A stretch of 62,000 bases of DNA from Tubiluchus corallicola (taxonomy: Eukaryota > Priapulida > Priapulimorpha > Priapulimorphida > Tubiluchidae), in NCBI GenBank assembly GCA_030141605.1, contig JAQGDQ010000040.1, positions 402,501-464,500 of the forward strand, read 5' to 3'. Positions 12,571 to 24,317 of the stretch are shown here, one piece after another. The notes below the pieces were generated by a model. That model made no database searches and was not told the DNA's origin. It saw only the letters and a list, made by a program, of their open reading frames with translations. How positions within the stretch are numbered: position 1 is the stretch's first letter; every line of letters begins with the position of its first letter. The position numbers and the translations under genes were made by a program.

Positions 12571-13272
12571 GAGAATCAGTGAATATAAATTAACTTTAAC
12601 AAAATATACAAAACACAAAAAATCAAATATAAAATGCACTTGAAAAAAAATGGCTGAAAAAGTATAAACCGTAAGAAAACCAATGAGTAAAAAATGTGCA
12701 AGTAAAAAACGTTAAAATAATAGCTGATTGATGAAATGTACAATGATCAAATACAAAACACAAAAAATCAGATATAAAACGCACTTAAAATTAATTGATA
12801 AATTGATGAATACCTGTGTAGTGCTGGTAATAAGCGCGTATGCTATAGTCAACTTTAAAGCCCTTAACCCGAAATTACGGCTAAAATGCCAGGTTAGCCT
12901 GACCAAAAAAATAGCTGCACCTCTGATGAGTTACAAAGCGCTCAAAGCCGAGAAAGATTCGCATAAACTCGGATTAAAGGGAAATAAAAAGCCAAGGTAT
13001 AGTATGAAATCACTGGACGCTTTCTACTATGCAATATTAATTAAGTGCAATATCTGATTAATAATTTCACTGACATGCCGCACACACCAAATTAAAAATT
13101 GAATGTTAACCCTTTCCACGGTTGTCATCACAATAATTTTGACAATTAAAATTTAGCACGTGGACTTATACGTACATGAAATAAATCAATTTATCCTGCT
13201 GTGAAAAAAAGAAAATCGCAGAAACAAGACAAGGGAATGCGCAAATTATACATGCGAATCGTAAGCTGCTTG

Positions 13273-13320
13273 CGAGTTGCGTGTTAAGTCGAGTGCGCAT
13301 CTTGCATGTCGCGAGTTGCG
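13273..13320. repeat. short GCGAGTTGCGT direct repeat
   Basis: GCGAGTTGCGT occurs twice, about 37 bases apart, in a locally GC-richer patch. No gene. Confidence 0.5.
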
Positions 13321-13900
13321 TTGCCACAATATTACTAACAATTCTTGGTTACGAAAATATCATTCGAGTCACATTTCACTTTGAGTTAACGAACTAAGCC
13401 TAGTGGAAAATTAGATTGTTCACTATGTGATTTTGCAGAAAAATCGTAAAATCGAAATCGATACGACTAGCAAAGTAGCAGCAGTATTACTGACGTATGT
13501 AATTTACCGAATCACTAAGGCTATCATATGCCATTTGCAATGATGACAATTTCTAAATGATCACAAATCGGGCAATTTTTTCTGGAAAACAGTACATGCT
13601 TAGATTTGTCAGTGGCAATAAAATTTTTCTGTGCAAACGACGGTGGAAAAAATTTGCTGGCAAAAAGGTGGCAGCCTATGATGATGATGATGACTCAATT
13701 AATATGTATACCATACTCTATTCAAAAGAAATGCGACTCCAAGGCCCATTCGATATAACGTTGTAGGGATAGTAAGGAATTGATACACACGTGGAATTAG
13801 ATTACATTACATCCTGTCATGGAACTAACACATATGAATAATATGAATTATTTCATAGTGGAATTATAATATTGTTGCGGAGGCGGCCAAAACGTCCAAA

Positions 13901-14043
13901 GTTCAAATCTGAATCAGTCACACCATGTCGCAGACAAATATTGCAGATGAGAAAATAGACAAGAAATATAAAAATTTGAACAGAAAATTAAGGTGAAAAC
14001 TAGCCAGAATCTTTTCCTGCGTTCCTCACGCTGATCATGACTA
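13901..14043. repeat. 143-bp direct repeat, copy 1
   Basis: Matches 14585-14727 over the same length, 143 bases, at roughly 85-90% identity by eye. Shared words include AAATCTGAATCAGTCA, GCAGACAAATATT, AACAGAAAATTAAGGT and ACTAGCCAGAATCTTTTCCT. It could be one terminus of an unrecognised element. Confidence 0.85.
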
Positions 14044-14584
14044 CGGAACAGGTGCTTTGGTGGTAAACCCACCGAAAATGATGACCCGTTCCGCAATAGT
14101 ACGAGTCTACAGGTATTGCTACCACCGAAGGCTGGACGTACCGCTCATTGGGCTGGTTACGGCGTCCTCACTCTGACAATTAGTGCCCATTGAACCAGTT
14201 CTTACTGATTATGTCTACGCAACGACATAGGTACTATATCCAAACTCATATAAACACAGTTAAAACAGTAGTCCAGAGAAAGTGCTACTAAACTAATATA
14301 AATTACACGGTTTTTTTGTACTGACAACTCCCATGTTCCTTTGCTGGCGGGGATTCCATTTTCCGCGAAGTCATAAGCAAACTGCACAATTTACAGAGCC
14401 ACAGAAGAGCAGGTGCTATAACCACTGACACTGGCGTGCCTGCTGCGTTGCTACCAAAAACATACTTAGCTCCAAATAAAAAACAGAGACGTCCTATGCT
14501 GCTCGATGCTAAAGTGTCAGGATCGATTCCACCAAACGAACCATTCCATGCGGATCCCAATTCTGACACCAGTATTGTGCCAGG
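14044..14584 (-). other. segment between 143-bp direct repeats, with an unassigned ORF
   Basis: This 541-bp segment is bracketed by the direct-repeat pair. On the minus strand a 100-codon open frame (14303-14605) starts inside repeat copy 2 and runs through it. Its composition is normal (Gly, Ser, Val, Leu) and it includes the peptide AWNGSFGGIDPDTLASSSIG. I do not recognise it. It may be a TE internal domain fragment or chance. Confidence 0.35.
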
Positions 14585-14727
14585 GTTGAAATCTGAATCA
14601 GTCAAACCACGTTGCAGACAAATATTATAAATGATAAAATAAACAAGAAATGTGAAAATTTAAACAGAAAATTAAGGTAAAAACTAGCCAGAATCTTTTC
14701 CTGCGTTCCTCATACTGATCATGACTA
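14585..14727. repeat. 143-bp direct repeat, copy 2
   Basis: Partner of 13901-14043, offset 684 bases, no length difference. Differences are substitutions, mostly transitions, so both copies derive from one sequence without indels. Confidence 0.85.
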
Positions 14728-16860
14728 TGCTGAACCGGCAAGGCCATTCCAAACCAGCTACTTATAGCTGCTATGCAAAGCTGATATGCAATGTCTTCGT
14801 AATAAATCGAGCCATCACAATGTAGAGGGGGGAGGTCGAAAATACATGGCATTTCGCCCCCGTAACAATATTATAGGATTAATATTGAAACTTAAAAACG
14901 TGATGGTACTTATTCATTTCTTTATAATTATAAGTTAGATATTTCGTTCTATTTGAATTTGTTCCTGACTCTCGGCCATTCAGCAAACATTACCGTAACG
15001 AATACAAGAATGTTATCGAACAGTTCACATTTTCCTCATATATGTCGGGACGATTAGCATATTTCAGGCCAACCATCGCCATACCAACACTGCACGCCGG
15101 ATCGTCCGTATGAAAAGCACAGTACGCAGATGTCCTTGCCACACATTTCGTGTGCATGCATATATTTCAATGTTTACCTTCACCGTCTCCGCATCAATCG
15201 CATCTACCTTCGCCGCTCAATCCGGTTGCACGTGAATACGCCCTAAGATTTGATTACAGACTACAGAGCTCATTCGCTGTAAACTGGTTTACAGTTCTTT
15301 AGAACTTGCGCTTGGTTTAACAGTTTTAGCAGTCTGGTAACACTTTCTATAAAATCCTTCGCGTACAGAGTTTGAAATTTAATCATTCCTGCGGACAAAC
15401 AGTTATCGGTCATATCGACTTGCTGGACAAACAGCTAACCGCAATAGCATACAAATGGCTGCCGTCTTTATTTGTTGACAAAGCAATCGTCAAATAAATT
15501 TTGCCCTCTCTTTGCTAATCATTGAAAGCTACAAAGCGAATGTCTGAAAGTATAGGGAAGGGTTGTATCCAATTCAAAAGGTTGGACAGCGTGTAGTGCA
15601 AATTGTTTGAAAAATAAGAACGTATGCAAAATTTTGCTGAAGAAAAAACGTGAGTTTAGCATCATGGATATAAAAAGTACGTCGTAGATGTTCCCTTCAC
15701 TAAAAACGAATCTGTGCTGCAATCCTGAACCCCGTACCATGGCCATTTTCCGCCGTATTACAGAACTACTCTGTAAATCCGGATGGGACTCTCCCGGAGC
15801 CAATGTAATTACTTTTAGAGTGGTTCGCTTTGCGCCACAAAATGGTGAATAAATTTCACAAAAGCGAGCAAGGCCTTTCAGTGCTTTCAGACACTAAAAT
15901 ATGCTTGAATAGTGTGAATATGTCGTTGGCCAAATTTAATTTAGATATATTGAAGAATCCAGAGATTGTGCGAAAAGCTGAAGAGCATTGTAGTCTAGAA
16001 TTTCATTTTACATTTGTTCAGTGAAAACATGTTCTCTTAATGCCTGTGATTTGAAGTGAATTGCCACAGACACAGATGCCTATGAAAGATTCAAAAAGCG
16101 CTAGCAAGTGAAATTAATTTTGCCGCTGCAGTATCTTCGTGTTGCAGTAGCAGCAGCAACATCACCCACGGCAACAACAAAAAGAAAAGTGAAAAATATT
16201 GACGAATGATAATAATTATTATTTGGATCAAATATCTCAGCTTCCTTAGAATTATTCTGATTTTTAGTTTGTTAACTCTCCTTGCCTCGCCATTGCATCA
16301 CGAAAAATTCTGCAAAAACTATACGGCTTCATTTTACAAGAAAAGGTATTTCTCAATGTAGTTTTTAAACAAAAATTAATATGCTAAATTTGTTCCTCCC
16401 ATATAGCTTAGAATATCGATCCCCTTTGCTTTGCTTTGGTAACATAGAAAAATCTAAAATTAGCACATGAAAATTTTTCACAAAATGTAGGACATGTCCT
16501 GTCTGGGTCTTAGAGTTAATCTATGGTTTGGGCTCAGATTTAAACTGTGCGATTGGCTGTAATTAGCCCCTTTAGTTGAAGCCATGATTGATGGAGTGGT
16601 TAGCAACAGCAAGCCTTTCGACTATAATAGCGTCTACACCCTATAACTATAAATAAGTGGTCCCGCTTGGTAACTTAGTTTAATTGCACAAAATTGCAGC
16701 TTCAAGAACTAGTGGGCAAGTGTTTGGACTCAGACGAATCGAATTCTTATTGGAAATCCATGACAGAACAGTTCGTAAACCTGAGCATATTCAGAGAGGA
16801 TTGTGTGTGGCGCAGACATTGCACTCTGTTCGAAAATGCTGTCCGTGGTAACAGTTCATG
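14728..16860. other. gene-free stretch
   Basis: Short open frames (for example 15519-15803 minus and 15830-16024 plus) show no domain and no splice context. I see no RNA gene or transposon termini. Confidence 0.4.
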
Positions 16861-16861
16861 G

Positions 16862-16980
16862 AAAGAGTGAATGAGTTGCTGAATGGATGAGTGAGCGCGT
16901 GAGTACGTCGGTGTGTGAGAATAAGTGAATGAGTGAGATAGTGTGTGGGATAAAGAGTGTACGAGGGATGTGTGAACGAG
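16862..16980. repeat. degenerate GAGT/GTGT-rich array
   Basis: Recurring GAGTGA, GTGTGTG and GATGAG words through about 120 bases. On the opposite strand it produces a spurious Ser/His-rich frame. Confidence 0.7.
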
Positions 16981-19140
16981 CAAAATGCCCTCTCAGCGTA
17001 AGTACCTAGTACCTATGGTCTGATATTTTTCATATTTTAGCCGAATAATACCTTTCTCCTCAGCCAAACAAAACGTTTGTACGGAATTCTGCACAATTAT
17101 GACAAAGCATTCACATTCAAAAATAGCTTTCAAAAGTATGCATAAGCTTAATTCTGCTTTTTAACTTTCTAATGGTGGGTTGTAAAATGTGTGTTCAATA
17201 ACTGATATTTTCGCGACTGTATGTGAGTAATGTCAAATGTACGCAGTTTTGATATCAATTTTGCAAAATCATTTAGTGCATCCCTTTCATTTTCTTCTTG
17301 CGTCTTTCTCATTATTATTTCATAAAGTTCTGCTAGGCCCAGCTATCAAATTCGGATTTTGTTCCTATGCTTGTAGTAATGAAATGTTATTTTGCGATTG
17401 TGCACCCTATATCATGAATATAAATTCGCTTATAAGAATCTGCATGCAATGAAAATTTTTTACTCTTTTTGCTATACAGTCAAACAATTCTCATTTTTCA
17501 GCAAGAGATCTGTCATTTGGAAACTTTAGTTTCAACACAAATAATACCCCTACAACAGCCACAGAGAATATCAATCATCTTACTGAAATTATTTCTCATT
17601 TGTCTATTGTCTGTTGCTTTTTTCACTATTCTCAATTTAGCTATTTTCAATGGCATCCTATTTCTATTCCTATCCTATTTCTATCCTAATCATATGTTCA
17701 ACGCTTTGTATGCAAGTAACTCAACGAAGAAAATCTCTTGTTTCAACCTTTTTACGTTAATCTTCTTAAATAGACAGAATGACATCAATCGGCCTAAATC
17801 CTATGACATCCACTTAATGGTTTTTCGTTTTGCGTCTTTCCCTGTATAGTTCTCTGTTATTACATATAAATAAACAACATTCTTCTTATTCTGTGCTTTA
17901 CTCAGCTATCAAAACTGCATCTTCTTTCTTTGTTTACAACAAAACAGAACAAAAATAGTATAACTAATCTATTGTATTGAGACAAGTGTAAATTGCTCTT
18001 CCTAAAAATTGTAACTTTCCAAGAAACTTAAGCATTCAAGTAATTGGTAGTAAATACTTAATTGAACAGTATTTAATTTGAATAGTTTTTAACCGTTGTT
18101 GAATAGTTTCATTTATTCGTCGGTGACGTAACTACTCTTGCAGCTTGTAGTTATGTGTTTTTGAAATCGACGTAGAATAAACGTTAATCTTATCATATCT
18201 TTTCTTCTGTCTTATCTTAGAACTAACATTTTATCTTAAAAATACTTCATTTTTCGGGTCTTATCAAAATCGCCGTTTCTTCGTTTAATTAAAGTTAATT
18301 GCTCCCTTTTTTAACAGTGCTACCAAACAAGAATAGTGAGTTTACTAACTTTTGTATAACGCTACTTGTTTTATTTTGTCTGTTAAACTACTATATAGAA
18401 GAAAGTCTGAAATAAAAATGTTAGTTTATCAGTCTTTGTCTATCAGTCGCATTTATAACATGTCATAATGTGTTATAGACAATGCATTTTCAGTACTATA
18501 TGGGTAGCATTTTCTGCCACTTAAATAGCGTATAGATTCGTTGTGAGTTTCCACTCTACAGAACATTAATTAATGTTGAAAGTAGCTGCTACTTTTGCCG
18601 TCATAACAGGAAATGATTGCGTCATCGCGACCTGTGTACTATACGCACGCAATAATTATGATCCGCTCATTTTGCAAAAGAAGTCATTTGCAGAAGAAAA
18701 GGCTTTTCTGTAAGCGGAAACTAACAGCATGTGTTCGCGAAGATGTCTGGATCAACAGCTGCTTTATTTGCTGGCAAAAATCATTGACAAGTTGGAACCG
18801 GAAGGTTAAACCTCTAGCTGACATTATCAACATTGGTTGTGGGATGAATGAAACAAACAAAATGGAAAGAAACGTAATGAAAATACCCATTGCAAAATTT
18901 ATCAATACTGCGTTGCAGTAGCTTCGGCAATAAAAGCCTTATAGTGGGTTTTTTGATATTTGTCGAAGTTAGAGCAGTAAAATTATAATTGATATCGTCT
19001 GGCCAAAAATATTCATTCAATTGGTCTTCTCAGCAGTTCAGTCTGCACGACCGCTTTTTTAAATTCCTGACCTCCTTGAAGCTTTGGATCAAGACTCACA
19101 AGCTCTATCTGTTTAAGTTGTATGGATCGCTTTTGCAGAT
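16981..19140. other. gene-free stretch
   Basis: The 126-codon frame at 17469-17849 is Leu/Ile/Phe-rich because the DNA is AT/T-rich. It has no family signature. Overlapping frames on both strands at 18.6-18.9 kb are likewise unsupported. Confidence 0.4.
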
Positions 19141-19203
19141 TCTCTCACTTTCCCTCTCCCTCTCCCCCCTCTCTCTCTCCTCTTGCATAGGCTGGTCAGT
19201 ATC

Positions 19204-19265
19204 CAGAGTGGCGATACTTCAGCATGGGCTGGTTAGTTGTATTTCAGAGTGGCGATACTTCAGCA
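19204..19265. repeat. 41-bp tandem duplication
   Basis: CAGAGTGGCGATACTTCAGC occurs at 19204 and again at 19245, and the sequence between (GGGCTGGTT/GGCTGGTCAG) is also related. The duplication overlaps the 3' end of the SAP-like ORF. Confidence 0.8.
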
Positions 19266-19438
19266 GATTTATCTGGAGCGCCTGGTATACAAGGCCCGGT
19301 TTTCTGTTGCTTCAAAATTCGTTCTACTAAATTTGCCTTCTTGCCAGAAACCGACAACGACATACTGTGAAGAATTTGCCTCAGCTCCTCAACTACTTTA
19401 TTTTCCAACTCGCTTTTAGTGAATAACGCTGAAGACAT
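19244..19438 (-). CDS. small SAP-like domain ORF (possible TE-derived or partial gene)
   Basis: The 64-residue frame contains VEELRQILHSMSLSVSGKKA followed by NLVERIL at about residues 15-43. This fits the SAP motif (helix-turn-helix, LxxELRxxLxxxGLxxxGxKxxLxxRL), a DNA/RNA-binding fold of about 35 residues. The frame stops shortly after, in a tandem duplication, so it is either a first exon, a truncated protein or the N-terminus of a decayed transposon-encoded protein. The start is the first ATG, preceded by a purine-rich context. No second exon was found. Function beyond nucleic-acid binding cannot be inferred. Confidence 0.5.
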   Translation of the reverse strand: MSSALFTKSELENKVVEELRQILHSMSLSVSGKKANLVERILKQQKTGPCIPGAPDKSAEVSPL

Positions 19439-22361
19439 TTTCAGCTGAAATTAAATATCTCTCAGAGTCAATTTTTCAAAAATTTTGGCATCACATTTCA
19501 AGACCGAGTGCCCATTAGCCCACTAGCCATCTATTGCCCATTAGCTGACGCGTCCAAGTTCACCGAGTTCTTGCAGCTTTACCTGTAGAAACCAGCTATG
19601 CTGTACAAACCCACAATGAGCAACGCTATCAGGTAAGCATGTCAAACTTCCTGCACCTGAACCAAGGTCACTGCTTAACAGCAATATGAAACTCCTGGCG
19701 AAGCCAATAAAACTAAGCAAAGTTGTGAATATTGTAAATACTTAATTTAATTGTGAGAAACTACTAACCGGTAATTGCATATTGATTTATACGTATAATG
19801 TTTGGTTGTTAACTATGGTTTGAATTGTGGTCAATTGTATTGTCATTTGTATTGGTCAATATTTCACATAAAACCGTTCACATGAATATTGCAAAAATAT
19901 TTGGTGGTACATTATTCATCTTTCAGCGCACATTAAAATGGAAACTAAAAAATCTCAATTCCTGGGTTAAAATTCGCAATAAAATGAACATCGTTAGTAA
20001 ATTATTTACAATTAAAACTGAAAGTCAAATTTGTTAGGGATTACAGAAACACGAGGGTTTTTTTACCTAGGAAGCTCAACTGCATGGGTACTGTCTAGTC
20101 AAATTAAATTCTTTCTGGGAAACATTATTCGGTTGAGGCATTAAATTAAGCTCTTTAAGTAGAGCACTGACGCAGAAAAGTGCGGTGGTACTTTGCACGT
20201 GGCATGTGGTTTTTTGACTTCTGACCCAGCATGTATAACAAACATTTTGCACATGGCTAGTTTGCTAAGTTACTTATTTAACGCAACCGCTTACTCTTCT
20301 TTAATACTTCTGTGTTCAACCCTTTTGTTGGCCTTTAACAGACGTACACAAATATATTACTTGTACTGTCTTATTCATATTCAAAGTAACTGTTTGTACA
20401 TCATAAATTATGATTTATGGTTACTACAATGTACTTGCATTTGTGTTGTATGCACAATGCACGATTGTAACATATAATGACAGCATTTCTTTCTCAATCT
20501 ACATTTTTTGATGGGTAAATTCTGTTTTCTTACCCTGTTCCTAAACCAGCTCAATAATCTCGAATTAAGCTTTCTTCACTTCTTTCCAGATGATGGTAGT
20601 TAGTTGCTATCGCTAGTACTGAGTGGCAGTTTTTTGCCACTTAAACGAAAAGCTTGGTGAAAAAATAAGTGCAAGCTAGGAGGCTATAACAAACTACACC
20701 ACTATGTTCAGAGAAACAGCAATTGAATGATATGTTAAAGCGCAAGAAAATACCATTCATAAATAAAGTTTTAGAAATTCATCTTGAAATTTTATATCAC
20801 TTACATACTGCCTTATTGCATACAGAGCTTGTGTTAACAGTAACGTTGTATAAAATTGTGAAATTTAAATGAACGTGATGACAGTTAGATGCAGCTATTT
20901 TAATAGTGGTAAGTCGTTTGAAATAAGTTTAGATAACATTGTGCAAACTTTGAGAAAATAATCAGAGCGTTCGTAGCACACTCTTCATCAACTAAGCAAC
21001 CGTATAAATTACTTTTTCTTGTCAATAAGATCGATCAATAATGTGTTTTCTGGTGAACAAGTGGTGCCCACTAGGATGATGGTGTAGTGCTGCCTTACCG
21101 GGTAGCGCAGATATTTTAAATTATTAAGAATTTTACTTTCCAATTATATAAGTCTCTTAAAGTTGTAACTTTGTATTGAAAGTTTTTTGAGACATGCTCT
21201 AAAATTCCCTTTTCTTCCCTTTTAAGAAAGTCGAAGTGCCTTTTTATGAATTTATTCCATTGCAGTATGCTCTTTTAACTTATACTCAGGCAGGCTTAAA
21301 AAATAAATCTAAATTAAGTAAAGTAAAAAAAGAAAAGGAAGAGGCAGAATAAAGAAAGCAAATGACTTTATTTCGAGTTTTGAACATAGTTTTACCTATA
21401 GGCTTTTTTATACTGAAATCTTTCAGAGATTTCTGCTGTTCATTTTGAATTCCTCAGTTACTGTAAACTTAGCTTAACCTAAGTTGTTTTGCACATAAAC
21501 GATCAGAAAATAACTCAACATTCCAAACAGTCATTTCTGTGATTTCTTGAATATATTGGCTTCACGCCAAATAATTGAAAATTACCTGCCGTTTTTCTGC
21601 CAAGCGATTAAAATTATTAGTAAGTGAAGATTAATAAAGGCGTAAGCTATACTGCTGCACCGCTGTTAATTATTGGCAAAAATAGAGCTCAATAGAACTC
21701 TGGATAGAATACAGGCGAAACCAGAGAAAAAGCATTAAGGCTTCTTTTCATAAGACTGACGCTCATGTGACAGACGTGTCACGATTTCCAATACATCTTA
21801 TAATTAAAGAAACCATTTATTCCACGGGCATCAGATGACATATTTTGTCAGAATCGGACATGCGTTCATTTCAACTGCAACTACAGCTGCTCGATTCACT
21901 TATTTTAGGAACCGTTCAAGCAATGTAAATTCCTCGTTTGCACTAATAGTCTGGCAGCCCGTGGGGTGAACTTTGCACATTCGGGGTAAGTCTTTTCTCA
22001 GTGGTTTTCTCATGTTCCCTTTTAAGAAGAAATGAGGGTGAGGGTGAACAATCTGGGATATGAACCAAACGTGTTACATTAGAAAAGTACGTTCTATAAC
22101 AAATCAAAACTGTCGCGATCATGCAAATGAAAACACCAAGGAAAGCAAAGCTATTATTTTTAACATAAAAGACACAAAAAATTATTAAATTTTAAACACT
22201 CCACGAAACATTGTGTTCAAGAATGACACCAAATTATTCAGTTAGGCCATATAGTCGATTTTTATCCCGAAAATGCAAGGTTCAGCCAAAAAATGGCTTT
22301 TGGCTGCCGGACTATAAACAGACAATGAAAACCTAGCCGCTACATTTCAATAATAACTTAC
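19439..22361. other. gene-free stretch downstream of the receptor exon
   Basis: I looked here on the minus strand for the missing TM6-TM7 exon of the receptor (CWxPFH and NPxxY signatures) and did not find it. The remaining sequence is AT-rich without recognisable features. Confidence 0.35.
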
Positions 22362-23181
22362 TAAGCATTTTCAGAACAGCCCTCCTGGCGCATATTTGAA
22401 GTCGTAGCGTGACGTCACCGCTATTGGTGGAACTATCCGAGGGAGCCCGACTTAGATGCATCTTCCTGAGTTCATACCCGATGAGCAAGTACAGGACAGT
22501 TATAACGCACATGGGAATGATGAAAAACATGAAAGTTGATAACTCAAATATACGCGGGGAAATGTCTGGATGAACATTACATTGTGCGGACTCTGGAATG
22601 ATGAGATCAGTATCTGGATGATGAACGTAAACAATACCGTAGTTGAGCAGTATAGGTAAGCTCATGAGACCGCCAGCGAACCAGATTAAAACAATAATTT
22701 TAATGACTCTAGAAAGCTTGGACATGGTGTGATTTTTGATTGGATGACAGATGGCTAGGTAGCGTTCGATAGTGAAGGCGGTGATGGTCATGATGGAGGC
22801 ATTCATACTGGTTTCAGCTGCCAGACCTCGAATAATGCAAAACACCGCACCAAACATGTACGGATACTCGTGCCAGTACTGAGTCAGCTCCTGCGGAAGT
22901 CCAAATATTAGTAACAGCACATCAGAAATAGCGAGACTAAATAGATAAAAATTTGTCGCAGTGTGCATGTATCTGTTTCTGGCTATAACCACACAGGTAG
23001 AAATGTTACCGATCACACCTGTCACAAAGATTAACGTAAAAAATATTGTAATAGGCATCACCAGCGACAAGGATCCCCTCTGGGGACCAAGCTCTTGCTC
23101 TAGATACCTGTAAATGTCTTGAATGGTTTCATTCGTGGGCATTATTGAACTTCCACCACTTTCTTTAGCTAGTTCGCTCAT
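22362..23181 (-). CDS. neuropeptide GPCR of the pyrokinin/CAPA/neuromedin-U receptor family, first coding exon (TM1-TM5)
   Basis: The exon encodes 273 residues plus one base, ending at a consensus donor GTAAGT (minus strand, 22356-22361). The N-terminus has a glycosylation site (N17-E-T). TM1 is at about 42-67 with GN at 58-59. TM2 (about 78-97) holds LAISD with the conserved Asp at 87. C115 in TM3 and C201 in extracellular loop 2 are the expected disulfide pair. ERY at 139-141 replaces DRY. TM4 and TM5 follow at about 160-182 and 212-236. The segments HTATNFYLFSLAISD and TITAFTIERYLAICHP are typical of insect pyrokinin/CAPA and vertebrate NMU receptors, which signal mainly through Gq at the cell surface. 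TM6, TM7 and the tail must lie in later exons, not found in this window. The exact peptide ligand cannot be told from sequence. Confidence 0.9.
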
Positions 23182-24137
23182 AATGTCTTGGTCGATTAAT
23201 AGCTCAATATCTCAAAACTCAAAAACTTTTAACTTTATTTATCGCATTTTTCACTTTGTTATTTAGGTTGTTGTCTAATTATTATACAATGTAACAATGC
23301 ACGCGCATGTACACTTTGACACAATTACGAAAATGAACAACAAATTGATATGGCTCCTCATTTTACCTGTTTGCGTTTTCATGGTCTCACATTGTGGCTC
23401 AGGTTACAGATCATTCTTGTCAATATCGTCAGCTAAATACGTTTAGCATTATTATAATACATGCCAATAGATTTTCTTCGCTCACAATGCACATAGTAAT
23501 GATTATACGAAGTGGTAACTAATGTTGCTCACTGCTGATAAGTACTGACGACTGCGTCACGAAAATTCCCGTTGCAAAAATTACCATTGACTGGAACCAA
23601 GTGAACAATGTGCGACATGCATCTTTTGTCAAGCTCATTCAAAATGTAAAATATTTGCCATAATAACATTTAATGCTTCATTTTCTCGGCTCATAAAATA
23701 ATTGTAAATCTGCAAGTGTAAAACCAATACTGACTGTTCCCATTCGTCAGGCGTTAGTGTAACGAGTTGTAACTACTTTCTTAGGTCTCTGAAAGTTGCG
23801 CACTCACGCAGTCAACTCTGGCTTCATTGCAGATTGGAGCTTGCTTGTTTGTGCAGGTAATGCTCTTCCTGCATGCTATCACACCTGTGATGTACACTGC
23901 TGGCAAAATTGTGAAGAGTTGGGATTGTGTCATTAAAGCTAGGATTATTTAAAAGATTGTAATCACAGCTAGAAACTTAGCAGTAAAATTAACGTGAATA
24001 AAATAGTTATCAATGAGCAAATTAATAAAAGTGGAAAAGAAAAAAGAAACCGAGTAACTAAGTGAGCAAGCAAATAAGCAAACAAAACAAACAAATAAAC
24101 ATATTAACTAACCCAACCAATCAAACAGCCAACCAAC
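23182..24137. other. upstream region of the receptor exon
   Basis: Presumed 5' flank or 5' UTR of the minus-strand receptor. No convincing upstream exon, TATA box or repeat was identified. Confidence 0.35.

Positions 24138-24317
<180 letters not shown>

Noticed and set aside
17469-17849. 126-codon hydrophobic ORF resembling a membrane protein
   Set aside because: The hydrophobicity follows from T-rich DNA. There is no conserved motif, no splice context and no homologous pattern that I can name.
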